Assembly (NCBI GenBank): GCA_029339505.1
Contig: JAQISU010000155.1
Span: forward strand, 22,350,001-22,414,000
Length of the DNA: 64,000 bases
DNA from: Unio delphinus
Lineage: Eukaryota > Mollusca > Bivalvia > Unionida > Unionidae
Direction: 5' to 3'
The position numbers were made by a program, and so were the translations under genes. This document shows, piece after piece, positions 19,850 through 33,000 of the stretch; positions within the stretch are counted from its first letter, which is position 1; every line of letters starts with the position of its first letter. The notes beneath the pieces were generated by a model. The model was given only the letters and a program-made list of their open reading frames with translations, was not told the origin of the DNA and searched no databases.

Positions 19850-21795
19850 CACCCAAAACACATGATTTCTGGTGATATTGTTTTTTTTAACAAGTTTGTT
19901 TAGTTTTTTCTTGCTGAGAATCCTGCTGAATAATCCATTATTCTATTCATTAAACATTCTGTGGCATAATATTTTACAAGTAAGATAGAAGAAAGGTGGG
20001 GGTGGGGTGAAAGCATATGGCCATTTTACTTTTAAATAGCAAATGACTGAAATAGTTCACTAATATTCCAAAATGGAAGGTAACTGTACAGAAATGGATC
20101 AAATGGTAAGCTTACAAGTTTTATTTATGAATATGTAACAAGGAAAAATAATAGCATACAGCTATCTGCATGTTTTGTTCATAAGAGCTGATCAGATCAT
20201 TCAAGTTTATATCATTAGGAATTCTTATGTGATTGTTGGGAATTTACATATTTCTCACATCTGAAAAAAAAAAACTTTTACAAATGTATTGGAATTCATC
20301 ACTGAAATCATTACATATTTAATTTGCTCTCTCAGTGTTTAATTAATGACAGTGTTCAATATTTAATGTGAGTTATACATCTACATGTACATATGTACAA
20401 GACTTAAAGTGACTGGCTTTTATAAAACAATCTTTTTCTGAACATGCTAAAAGTAACTATCAGCACAACATTTACAGCTGATTCAGGAAAGATAGTGAAA
20501 AAATAATAGATTGCAGAATGGGCACATTAACATAATCTTTAAGTTTATATAAAGCATTTGTGTAACAAACTTACTGAAAATATTGATCTACATGTGTATA
20601 ATTTATCATAAATTAATTTTAAATCTCTTGTATCAGTGTTTGCAGCAGGCATGTCAAACTGTTATACACCATGGTGAATCCAGAATGGTGATATTGGGGG
20701 AGAGGTGGGGAGAATTGGCTAAACCATTGTTTTTAATAAATAAGTAAACTTTTCAATGAAAAACTAAGAAAGTGTTCTTTGTTAAGCAAAACTGCCCATA
20801 TTTTCTCAAAACTGAATTTCTATAGAAACACATCTGGGATTCACCCTTGACACAACAGGACATCACTAACTTAGAGAATGTGTTAAAACTGAACAAGTTA
20901 TTAATCTGATGCATAAAAATATTCAAAGCCATAAAAACTGGAAACTCAATCCACAAAGAGTCAAGGTGTATTTTCAATGCAAGTACAACAGAATCCGCTA
21001 ATATACAAAGACATCTAACCAAATATTTAAAGAAATAATTGGACAAAGAAAAATTAAGGTGACAGAATACAGACTAAATATTCTGTCATGCAAAATAAAT
21101 AACACCGCAACAAATAACAACAAAACAAAGCTATAATATATATCATTTCTCAAGATGTTGTACTAATGGAAGTGCAGATCAAGTCTCACCTTCTGATATT
21201 CTTAATGTTATTCTGATTAAGTGACGAGACAGTCTCATCTGCTACAGTTCCAATATCTTACTTTTGCAGTTTACCATAAAAAATGTCCAAATGAAGTAAT
21301 AATTGGTTGGTTGGTTTCATCTAAATGGCACTTTAAACACATTGCGGGCTATACCATGCCAGGGAAATGGGAGATAAGTAATTATTCTATGCATACAGCA
21401 AGGCAGGCAACATGGCTTGTGACACTCTCAAAATATATATGCAAAATCATGAGTTGAATTGTTCCATGTAAATGTCAGTTAAACCAATTTATATTTAAAA
21501 AAATTAACACTTAAAGTACAGTTTTCATCCGAATTCATAGATAAATATTACAAATGAAATCATTAAACCTATAAAACTATGCATACTGCACAAATCATAA
21601 TTTTACAAGTAAATCTTTCATCAAATATTTATTGAGGATGGTGAAAACACCATAAAATGCAATCAGAAAAATGTTAACTGCTGTATTGTAGATATTAAAA
21701 GCATAGATACAATAATGTGAGCTAAACTAAAATTACAGTATTACAGGAATGAAAACTATAATCTATTATTGCATGGAAAGATGCATATAATTGTT

Positions 21796-22589
21796 ATATT
21801 AACTACTTCAATGTGATCATTATAATTATTCAACCAAGTCCATCATATCAACTCATCATATCAACTACTTCAATGTGATCATTATAATTATTCAACCAAG
21901 TCCAGCATATCAACTACTTCAATGTGATCATTATAATTATTCAACCAAGTCCATCATATCAACTCATCATATCAACTACTTCAATGTGATCATTATAATT
22001 ATTCAACCAAGTCCAGCATATCAACTAATTCATTGTGATCATTATAATTATTCATCCAAGTCCAGCATATCAACTACTTCAATGTGATCATTATAATTAT
22101 TCATCCAAGTCCAACATATTAACTACTTCAATGTGATCATTATAATTATTCAACCAAGTCCAGCATATTAACTACTTCAATGTGATCATTATAATTATTC
22201 AACCAAGTCCAGCATATCAACTACTTCAATGTGATCATTATAATTATTCAACCAAGTCCAGCATATTAACTACTTCAATGTGATCATTATAATTATTCAA
22301 CCAAGTCCAGCATATCAACTACTTCAATGTGATCATTATAATTATTCATCCAAGTCCAACATATTAACTACTTCAATGTGATCATTATAATTATTCAACC
22401 AAGTCCATCATATCAACTCATCATATCAACTACTTCAATGTGATCATTATAATTATTCAACCAAGTCCAGCATATCAACTACTTCAATGTGATCATTATA
22501 ATTATTCAACCAAGTCCAGCATATCAACTACTTCAATGTGATCATTATAATTATTCATCCAAGTCCAGCATATCAACTAATTCATTGTA
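21796..22589. repeat. 49-bp minisatellite, about 16 copies
   Basis: Unit contains CTACTTCAATGTGATCATTA and ATTATTCAACCAAGTCC. Variants include a 14-bp insertion (CATATCAACTCAT) recurring at three places, and AACC/ATCC alternatives. Confidence 0.93.
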
Positions 22590-22714
22590 TTCTAAAGCCC
22601 AAAGAAAATAGAAACTCAGCTAGCATTTATACCTTTCATCAAATTACATGTTCAATTTAAACATAACAGCTGCATTTTTTACCTTTGAAAAGTACATTAC
22701 ATTTATAACAAAAC

Positions 22715-22855
22715 ATAGACTTGCATGGCATACCAAAACATATTACCTTGCATGGTATAAAAAACATTAACTTGCAGGGTATACCAAAACGTATTACCTT
22801 GAGTGGTATACCAAAACATATTACCTTGCGTGGTATACCAAAACATATTACTTTT
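22715..22855. repeat. ~27-bp minisatellite, five copies
   Basis: Unit GGTATACCAAAACATATTAC with a CTTGC spacer. The short open frames on both strands here are repeat artefacts. Confidence 0.88.
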
Positions 22856-23933
22856 TCCATGTTAAAACTGTCATTCAGTTTTACAGTACACATATCTTAC
22901 TCAAAAATATATAAACTAGAAAAGAGAAAAATTCAACTGTTTAAACTAATTCTATCAAAATATCAATTAAGACTTACAACAACAAAAATACATGTAATTT
23001 TACATATAAAAAACAAGACCAATTATACAAAAGTTTAAAATTTAAAAAAAAACACATGTATGTATAAATCGAAATACAAGTTAAGATATATAATATTCAA
23101 CACATTTTTGCTAAAATAGACTGTCTAAAAAATAAATACAAACATATTTCGTAACAACTTTGTTGGATAAAATATTGAAATATTCAAACTGTATGTCATT
23201 ATGCCATTATGCATTAGACAAGTACTGTGCAGGGTTGGAGTTCTATTTACACATATTACACATGATGAATCTATTAGTTAATCTTTTTGGAAATATAATT
23301 CAGATTGTTTAAGTAACAGTGTTATTTTGTGCAGTTGTTCATGTTTCAAATGGTCTATACATAAATACATTCATTTTGTATTTACTTCCATTAGAACACT
23401 AACAAATCTATGTACATGTATAGATCACAACCACATATGAATTTGTCCTTTTGTACTTTTAAAAGATTGCTAATTAGATAGGAATGCATGATCATTAGCT
23501 TTATCAGCATATAAGTAAACAGTAATATCATTTATTTATACATATCACAGATTATATATTAATCCAAATCTTTATCTGCATAAACAGGAATGCATGATCA
23601 TCATTATTTATATCAGATGGTAACTGATGTCATTATCATTCTTGTTTACATAAATCCTAATATATAGGAAATGATGAGTTTCAATATTTTTTTTTATACA
23701 TGTAGAAAACGGCACTGATGCTGATCTTCACAATTATCAGCACACGGGTAAAAGGACAATAATTAAAAGTAAGCTTATTAGTGGTCACTGGTTAAATTTA
23801 TACATGCTTCAGTCAGAAAGTGACTGGAGACTGGCATCTATTTTGTCAATAAATTTTGTTTTAAAGAACAGATACATGGAAACTGAAGTCAAAATTGTCA
23901 ATGTTTCATTTTAAAGTTACATGGATGCTCATG

Positions 23934-24093
23934 TCAATATCTTTGTCTCTTTTTCTGCTGCAGACACTGATAAGTAAGTGTCCAGGTGGCCACACAGAAT
24001 TTGGACAGAACATCATCAGGAAAAGTGTCAAGTCCAACAACATGGAACTCTTGATCTTTCTCTGTCATCAGGGCAATCATATAGTCTTTGAAC
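23934..24093 (-). CDS. RNF213: RNF213-type last exon (residues 611-663 and stop)
   Basis: Acceptor TTCCTTTCAG, phase 2 in. Encodes FKDYMIALMTEKDQEFHVVG, then TFPDDVLSKFCVATWTLTY and a basic end KKRQRY before TGA. Its place as the C-terminus is inferred from phase and the absence of any further frame downstream. Confidence 0.72.
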
Positions 24094-27000
24094 CTGAAAG
24101 GAACATAATTTTTGTCAAATGTTATTAATATTATTATTATTAATTTTATAATCAATCTTTTATACTGAAACTGATGCACTTGCTTAAAATAGATATGCTA
24201 TTAATTTTATTATTAACTGTCCATGACTTGCATATCAACAACTATACCCATGAGTTTTAAAAAAATAGAGAATTTATTCAGCTACAAATCTATATATTAT
24301 ACATGTCTTCATAAACTTTCCCCAAGAGTCAACCATGGATGCTTATACATGTAATGAAAGTCACTGATGCCTTAAATATAGGTCTAAGTGACCTACTTTA
24401 ACAGAATGGTGTTAAGCTCATTCACTGTTACCAACAGTTGACTTGAAATAGAGTCCATTAAGCATGAAACATTAACTTACATTTGGTAGAAAAGCAATAC
24501 ATGAAACGAATTTACTTTTGGTAAATTAAGAGTTGTGGACCATGGAAATTAAAATGCACAGCCATTAACTTGGCTCTTTGGAGAACTGTATATTAAAAAC
24601 AAGCCATGTTACTTAAGTGTAAGCACACATGTAATCTAATGGTGATAGGACAAAAATAGCTTTGAAGGCTGTCTACAGCACATATTTCCAAGTTGAAATA
24701 TTATACTTTTGAAAAAAGAAAAATTAAACAAAACATTTGAAAAAAAGAAACATAAATGATATTTATTTCAGAAACCAGCTGAAACCAGTCTACTAGGAAC
24801 TGGCTGAAAAATCATTAAAATGGCCAACTTGTAAACAACAAGATGTTAACTGATTATCTTAGTTTTGTAATCTGGAGAGTTTTAAAGTTGAGGTGGGGTG
24901 GGTTTTTTAGGTGTTATAAGCACTAAAAGAACACCACTCCGATGGTCTAGCAGTTAGAGCATCCGCCGCGGAAGCAGGAGGTCGTGGGTTCAATCCTTGT
25001 CTGAGTCATACAAAGACTAATAAAAATGGTCAGCTGCCTCACTTGGCACTCAGAATTAAGAGGTTAGTGCTAGGACTGGTCAGCTTGGTGTCAGGATAAA
25101 GTGACTGGGTGAGACATCATGCTACATGTCTGCAGCATGAAACCCCAGCGCTAGACATCAATATAAACTGCCTCACTGCAAACATTGTCGCGATATGACT
25201 GAACATTTTTTTAAAGCTACATTAAAAATCCTAAACAAACAAACAAACAAATCAGTCTTTGGTTTATGCAAATATACAGAAACATATGCTTTTTCCCATC
25301 CACAGGCAAACTGAAGTTTGAATTTTATTGTAGGCAAAATGTGCTTGTTATATCATGGCCAATTTCTAATGCTGATACAGATAGAATATTCTCCATTCTT
25401 CACAAAATACAAAGCGACTAACTACTGGCAGTTTGTTAAGTATAAAACTTAACAACTACATGCATGTTATCTGTGATCATTAGTCCGTCTTTTGAAGGAA
25501 ATAAAAATGCTTGTGGATTTGTAAAAATAAAACCGTTGCAGTGAACTATGAGATATACAGCTTCTCTTTTTTTTTTTAAATGACAATATCCTAATCCGTA
25601 ATATTTATTATTGTAATATAGCCATTAGAATCTGAATCGTGTTCAAACTTGCTGTTTAATCATAGTATTAGTACTATACGTACATCACAATGCATCTGTT
25701 TTGTTTTTAATCCAATTAAAACATATCAAACTGATCTCAGTAATAAATATACAGGTTAAAAAGCCAAAATTTAATTAACAAAACTTGGAAATCTAATGGT
25801 GTGATGTCCTAGTTATGTTACATATATGAATAAGCAAATTAAATTACTATCATCAAGGTAAACCTCAAACTCAATTTACAATTTACTACATGTATCACTG
25901 AAAAATGGCAGAAATGTCAAAAAGTAGAAGACAAGAAAGAGCACTCTTGGAAGAATGATCTAGTGAAGTCAGTGTAAAAATCCAGAAATTCTGGCAAAAT
26001 GAATATGAATGCCTGAAATTTAGTCTCAAAATATACCTGATGTTGTGTACTTTCTCAACTTAGTATTTGGATCACTGAAATTTAGCCAGACTCAGTAAAT
26101 ATGTTATATTGTAGACCAGATGAAAAAAAAATAAAAATTTAAAGCCATATCCTGATGATTTCTATATGAATATGTTGTTCTACCATAACTTGGAAATTTA
26201 AAAAAAAAATCTGGATATAAAGTCTTTTGGTCTTTTGTTGGCATCCCTTAGACCATGGATGAAGAATATTAATAAGACGATTGACAATTAATATTTCAAA
26301 ACAAATAAAGAGACTAGAAATGTTCCCCAAATATGCCTTAACTGCAGAGAAAAAGTGCAAATTTTGAAAAGTTAAAAATGATTTAAATGACACAATAGTT
26401 AAATCAGATAAAGTTAATATGCCTACCAAAAATAACAATAAGAGTGGTCTTTTCTAATTGTCATTCCAAAGTTTACTTTCAGCAAAGTCTACTAAAAAAT
26501 GTATTGAAAAAATTTGCTATGACTGAATGAAAATCTAATTAGATTACCTATATACAAGTATGTCACCTAAATTAAATTTTTCTCATGTCAAAAAGTTTTT
26601 GGCCAGTCATATTAACATAACATATTAACTATTTGGGATGGATGGATGAATGTATGTATGAAATGGATGAAATCAAGATGCCATTGTTGCAATCAGTTCG
26701 AGGCAAGAAATTATCTCACTTTTTCTCCTTTGCATCCACATAATCCTCACCATCTGGGTTCTGAGGAAGAGAGATGACTAAGATAATACACTCAAACATC
26801 AGCTCCAGAAGAAGTTCCAGTCTCTCCAAAGACAGTGATTGGAGGAATGTCATTACTTGTTCTGTTAGTTCAGCACTAAAATCTTCATGGAAATGCTCTG
26901 GTAATCCATCAAATATCATCTGAAAGAGACATTTCATAAGTAAATGTACACTGTATTCAGAGAGCTGTGGCCAGCTACCTATTACAACAATGATCTAGAT

Positions 27001-30000
27001 TATTCACTCCCCACATCCTTGTCCCCAGGGTCTGAAAACCCATCACATAACCTTCTTTTTTGTTGTTGCTGCATCACCAGTATCTGACAGCCCACTACTG
27101 CAAAGGTTGAATTATTTCTACATGTGATTTTCATTCCAAAACAGTATGATGGACATCATGAAGTTCATTTTTATGGTTCAATTTAATATAATAACTGACA
27201 TTTCAGATCAAAACTTTATTTTGGTTCTAATTAGTTGGGATTTCATTTGCCCATTTAAAAGTTTAATAAACAAGATCTTAACCTGGTATCTATGTGTGAC
27301 ATGTTGCCATGCATATCACTCACCCCACTGCAAAGAAGAAGTTTAAGATAGAAAAAATTCCATCTCATATGTCCCTCATTACATCAAAACACGAGAAAAA
27401 AGATCCGTAAAATCCTAGGATTTTTTCAGTCTAATTTTCTTAAAAATGACCTCATGCTGCAATGTGTACAAGATTGCTCTGCTCCAACAATCAAGATCAT
27501 TTTTGGTTTAAGCACTGACCATAATCCAAGTAATCCAATTTTTCAGAAGAAACCTCATTTATAACCTGTATAATTTGAGAGCAAGGACTTCTAATGTCTT
27601 CCAAACCTGTTCCTAACTAAGAACAAAATTTGGCCTCAATATAATATTCTTCCTACACTTCACATATTTCTCCCTCAATGGAATTGGTAGGGTGTTTGAA
27701 ATAATGAAAGAAATAAGGACCAGCAGCATGATACTTTAAGATGTTTTGATTTTGGTTTACTGAGGCTATGGTTTTGAGAGATTACATACAAGGGCAACAA
27801 AATATAAGACTCTAGATGAGATCCATAACTGTAAAATGTGTTTTGTATATACCTTACTGTGGTATAACAAGATAACAAGAAACTACTGATTGTGTTATGT
27901 ACCTTACTGTGGTATAGCTAGAAACTACTGATTGTGTTATGTACCTTATTGTGGTACAGCTAGAAACTACTGATTGTGTTATGTACCTTACTGTGGTATA
28001 GCTAGAAACTACTGATTGTGTTATGTACCTTACTGTGGTATAGCTAGAAACTACTGATTGTGTTATGTACCTTACTGTGGTATAACAAGAAACTACTGAT
28101 TGTGTTATGTACCTTACTGTGGCATAGCTAGAAACTACTGATTGTGTTATGTATCTTATTGTGGTATAGCTAGAAACTACTGATTGTGTTATGTACCTTA
28201 CTGTGGTATAACAAGAAACTACTGATTGTGTTATGTACCTTACTGTGGTATAGCTAGAAACTACTGATTGTGTTATGTACCTTACTGTGGTATAGCTAGA
28301 AACTACTGATTGTGTTATGTATCTTACTGTGGTATAGCTAGAAACTACTGATTGTGTTATGTATCTTACTGTGGTATAAAGAGAAACTACTGATTGTGTT
28401 ATGTATCTTACTGTGGTATAAAGAGAAACTACTGATTGTGTTATGTACCTTACTGTGGTATAAAGAGAAACTACTGATTTGTGGTATGTACCTTACTGTG
28501 GCATAGCTAGAAACTACTGATTGAGTTATGTACCTTACTGTGGTATAGCTAGAAACTACTGATTGTGTTATGTATCTTACTGTGGTATAACAAGAAACTA
28601 CTGATTGTGGTATGTACCTTACTGTGGTATAATGGGAAACTACTGATTGTGTTATGTACCTTACTGTGGTATAAAGAGAAACTACTGATTGTGTTATGTA
28701 TCTTACTGTGGTATAACAAGAAACTACTGATTTGTGTTATATACCTTACTGTGGTATAATGGGAAACTACTGATTTGTGTTATGTACCTTAATGTGGTAT
28801 AGCTAGAAACTACTGATTGTGTTATGTATCTTACTGTGGTATAAAGAGAAACTACTGATTGTGTTATGTACCTTACTGTGGTATAGCTAGAAACTACTGA
28901 TTGTGTTATGTACCTTACTGTGGTATAGCTAGAAACTACTGATTGTGTTATGTACCTTACTGTGGTATAACCAGAAACTACTGATTGTGTTATGTACCTT
29001 ACTGTGGTATAACAAGAAACTACTGATTGTGTTATGTACCTTACCGTGGTATAACAAGAAACTACTGATTGTGTTATGTACCTTACTGTGGTATAAAGAG
29101 AAACTACTGATTGTGTTATGTATCTTACTGTAGTATAACAAGAAACTACTGATTGTGTTATGTACCTTACTGTGGTATAATGGGAAACTACTGATTGTGT
29201 TATGTACCTTACTGTGGTATAAAGAGAAACTACTGATTGTGTTATGTATCTTACTGTGGTATAACAAGAAACTACTGATTTGTGTTATGTACCTTACTGT
29301 GGTATAATGGGAAACTACTGATTTGTGTTATGTACCTTACTGTGGTATAGCTAGAAACTACTGATTGTGTTATGTATCTTACTGTGGTATAACAAGAAAC
29401 TACTGATTTGTGTTATGTATCTTACTGTGGTATAGCTAGAAACTACTGATTGTGTTATGTACCTTACTGTGGTATAGCTAGAAACTACTGATTGTGTTAT
29501 GTACCTTACTGTGGTATAGCTAGAAACTACTGATTGTGTTATGTACCTTACTGTGGTATAACAAGAAACTACTGATTTGTGTTATGTATCTTACTGTGGT
29601 AGAACAAGAAACTACTGATTGTGTTATGTACCTTACTGTGGTATAATGGGAAACTACTGATTGTGTTATGTACCTTACTGTGGTATAACAAGAAACTACT
29701 GATTTGTGTTATGTACCTTACTGTGGTATAATGGGAAACTACTGATTTGTGTTATGTACCTTACTGTGGTATAGCTAGAAACTACTGATTGTGTTATATA
29801 TCTTACTGTGGTATAAAGAGAAACTACTAATTGTGTTATGTACCTTACTATGGTATAGCTAGAAACTACTGATTGTGTTATGTACCTTACTGTGGTATAG
29901 CTAGAAACTACTGATTGTGTTATGTACCTTACTGTGGTATAACAAGAAACTACTGATTTGTGTTATGTACCTTACTGTGGTATAGCTAAAAACTACTGAT

Positions 30001-33000
30001 TGTGTTATGTACCTTACTGTGGTATAACAAGAAACTACTGATTTGTGTTATGTACCTTACTGTGGTATAGCTAGAAACTACTGATTGTGTTATGTACCTT
30101 ACTGTGGTATAGCTAGAAACTACTGATTGTGTTATGTACCTTACTGTGGTATAGCTAGAAACTACTGATTGTGTTATGTACCTTACTGTGGTATAGCTAA
30201 AAACTACTGATTGTGTTATGTACCTTACTGTGGTATAACAAGAAACTACTGATTGTGTTATGTACCTTACTGTGGTATAGCTAGAAACTACTGATTGTGT
30301 TATGTACCTTACTGTGGTATAGCTAGAAACTACTGATTTTGTTATGTACCTTACTGTGGTATAGCTAGAAACTACTGATTGTGTTATGTACCTTACTGTG
30401 GTATAACAAGAAACTACTGATTGTGTTATGTACCTTACTGTGGTTTAGCTAGAAACTACTGATTGTGTTATGTACCTTACTGTGGTTTAGCTAGAAACTA
30501 CTGATTGTGTTATGTATCTTATTGTGGTATAACATGAAACTACTGATTGTGTTATGTACCTTACTGTGGTATAATGGGAAACTACTGATTGTGTTATGTG
30601 CAGAACTGCAGTATATTAAGAATGATCATAAATTCAATTGACAGGTGTTGTAAGGTTATGAATAAATAAAAATGCCAGTCAGATACTGGTAGTGTTAATT
30701 TTACTACATGCCAATTTAGAGAACTTATATAACACCTGAGATTAACATAATACCAGCCTCATAGAAAATCAATCACTGCTGTGTACAATCATTATTTATG
30801 ATCTAGAAGCTATATTTTTATGAAAGTTAATTGAATAATTGTTAATTAATAATAAGTTAATTGTTTTGCTGGTATTTTGAATATTGTCAGGAAATACCAA
30901 AACAAAATCCGAAGCCCTGATCTGACCATGTTATGTGTCCAACATGTCTCAGGTAGAGCTAACAGAGTTACAATATGAATTAAGCAAAACAACTTTGAAA
31001 CTGACATACCAGCCTTGCTGTTATTAAGACAAATATAGGTACAAATGTCAGTGTAAATATTTAATTAAATGTTCTGATTTTTCCACCAAGAGTGCTATAA
31101 GATAAATACAATCAATAATTTTGTGTCACAGAAGTAAATATACCATACTGCACTCCATGCATGATTTTCCATTTTATGAGAATACGACTGAAACATTTAT
31201 CTTCAAATTCCTTTGGGGCAGTCATTGTCTTTTGAGAAAAATTATGTAATTAAAATTATACTTGCTTTGTGTTCATGTAATAAGCCATTATCTTGTGAAA
31301 TAAAGCAGGGCAAGGAAGGAAGGAAGGAAGGAAGGAAGGGTGTTAAATATCTGTTTGATAAAAGTTTACCTGATTATAGAGAGCAAGATGTTTAGTCTTT
31401 TCCAATGATAAGAGTAGCCAGAGTGACTTTGCATGTTGATACTGACATATCTGTTTGGCCTGTGGAAAAACAATAAAATCCAATATATTACAAAGATCAT
31501 AATGTAAATGTGCAAAGATGAGAATTATAGTACGGTAATAATGTTTTATCCAGTGATTGTTAGCGCAAACAAAAGTCATGCAAACAGGTATTGAGAACAC
31601 TCACCATGCCTGTGTTTGCGTCAAAGAGGATAGTTGTAGTAATTGGTCATGAAATCCAAAGAAAAAGTCATGTGAAATTTAAATAATGAGTGATTTAGTC
31701 ACAAGTAGATAAAATAACTGTTAAAATTAATCAAGTTTGCTATATTCTATGGAATACAGAAAAAAGTTTCAACATTTATTGCAGGGCTAAAAACATGACT
31801 TGTAATAAAGGGCTTATATAAACTTTACTTAAATGAACTAATTGTTTAAAGAGCTTCTATATTGATCACATGTATTCATATTTGTTTGTTTTGGGGATTT
31901 CTTTGAATTGTCCAAAATAGGGTTGGACTCTTAGCGAACCCTTTCTGTCTGGACAGGACAAATCACTTTGACTGATTCATCCCACATAAATAGTTCAAAA
32001 TATGATTACCATTATTAATTTGACTTATAGAGTGCAAGTTAAAGAAATTCACCTTGGGGCTATACAGGGACTGTTCCATTCTGAGTGTCTCCACCATGAA
32101 CTTGTCAAGGTTGTTGTCTGGGTTGCCACCAATCGATTTCAGGAAGCTGATAGCAATGTCAAGGTTGTCCAATGCCTGACAGAGATTGGGTAAACTGTGG
32201 AACTCCTCACTTATTTTGTGTTTGATGCCACTACTTAGGGATTCCTGAAGGGTAAAATATTGAATTGGAAATATGATGAATATGTACAAATATGACTTAT
32301 TATCACTTGTCTCTCTGTATATGGGTGGATTCCAAAGTATACAGTCTTTATACTGTACAAAAGTTTAAGAAAACTGTAAATCTTTTAGATACAAATGTCT
32401 CAAGGAACACAAGATTAAGGAGAACATTGCAAGCAAGAATTATCCAGAATGCAGAATTAGTAGTGATGGGTTCAGCATGGCTTTCAACAGACTGTATAGG
32501 GAAACAAAAATTAGAGGATGGCTATCCAGGGGAAATCACTCCTGAACTAACAATATGGAACACTGAAACTTAAACTCATTAAAGATTTCATCAATACACA
32601 AGCTTCATTCCACAGCTTGCCATGGCAAATACCAGGTTATGTAGTACTTACTTATTGCCTCAATCTCCATACCTTGATCCATGGGTTCTGTAATCTGTTA
32701 TATATCTTATATACCACATGTTATGACTATATTTTAAGTTATGGTTGGATTGCAGTATTGTATGGTATAGCAACAATTTGTTGGTTATATTATGCAGAAG
32801 CATCACAGTAGTTGATCATATCCAATGGTGGGAACTAAACTTCTATCCTTCTGGTCACCAGTTCAATACCATAATCGCATTGGTTCCTGCTTACATTTCT
32901 TTTTAGTGTCACTGTAACTGCAATATTTAAATACTTTGAAATTCTGACACCAACCCCATCTACCTAGGAGAAAAGTCTCAAACAATAACCTGGTTATCAC

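Larger units (their letters stand above)
17571..23933. other. Long noncoding AT-rich stretch, 3' flank of the RNF213-type gene
   Basis: No coding sequence is supported on either strand. It holds minisatellites (listed separately) and a (TA)n(CA)n run. The part nearest 23,933 must include the 3' untranslated region of the minus-strand RNF213-type gene. TTTATT (an AATAAA on the minus strand) near 23,532 is one possible poly(A) signal. Confidence 0.5.

Noticed and set aside
24931..25005. tRNA gene
   Set aside because: A and B boxes present, but no closed cloverleaf, and a SINE body and tail follow.
28929..29267. Long open frames on both strands with 14-residue repeats
   Set aside because: They follow from the 42-bp satellite, whose period is a multiple of three; no start, splice or non-repeat coding context.
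27846..30600. CRISPR-like regular array
   Set aside because: Units are contiguous with no unique spacers, and the host is an animal.
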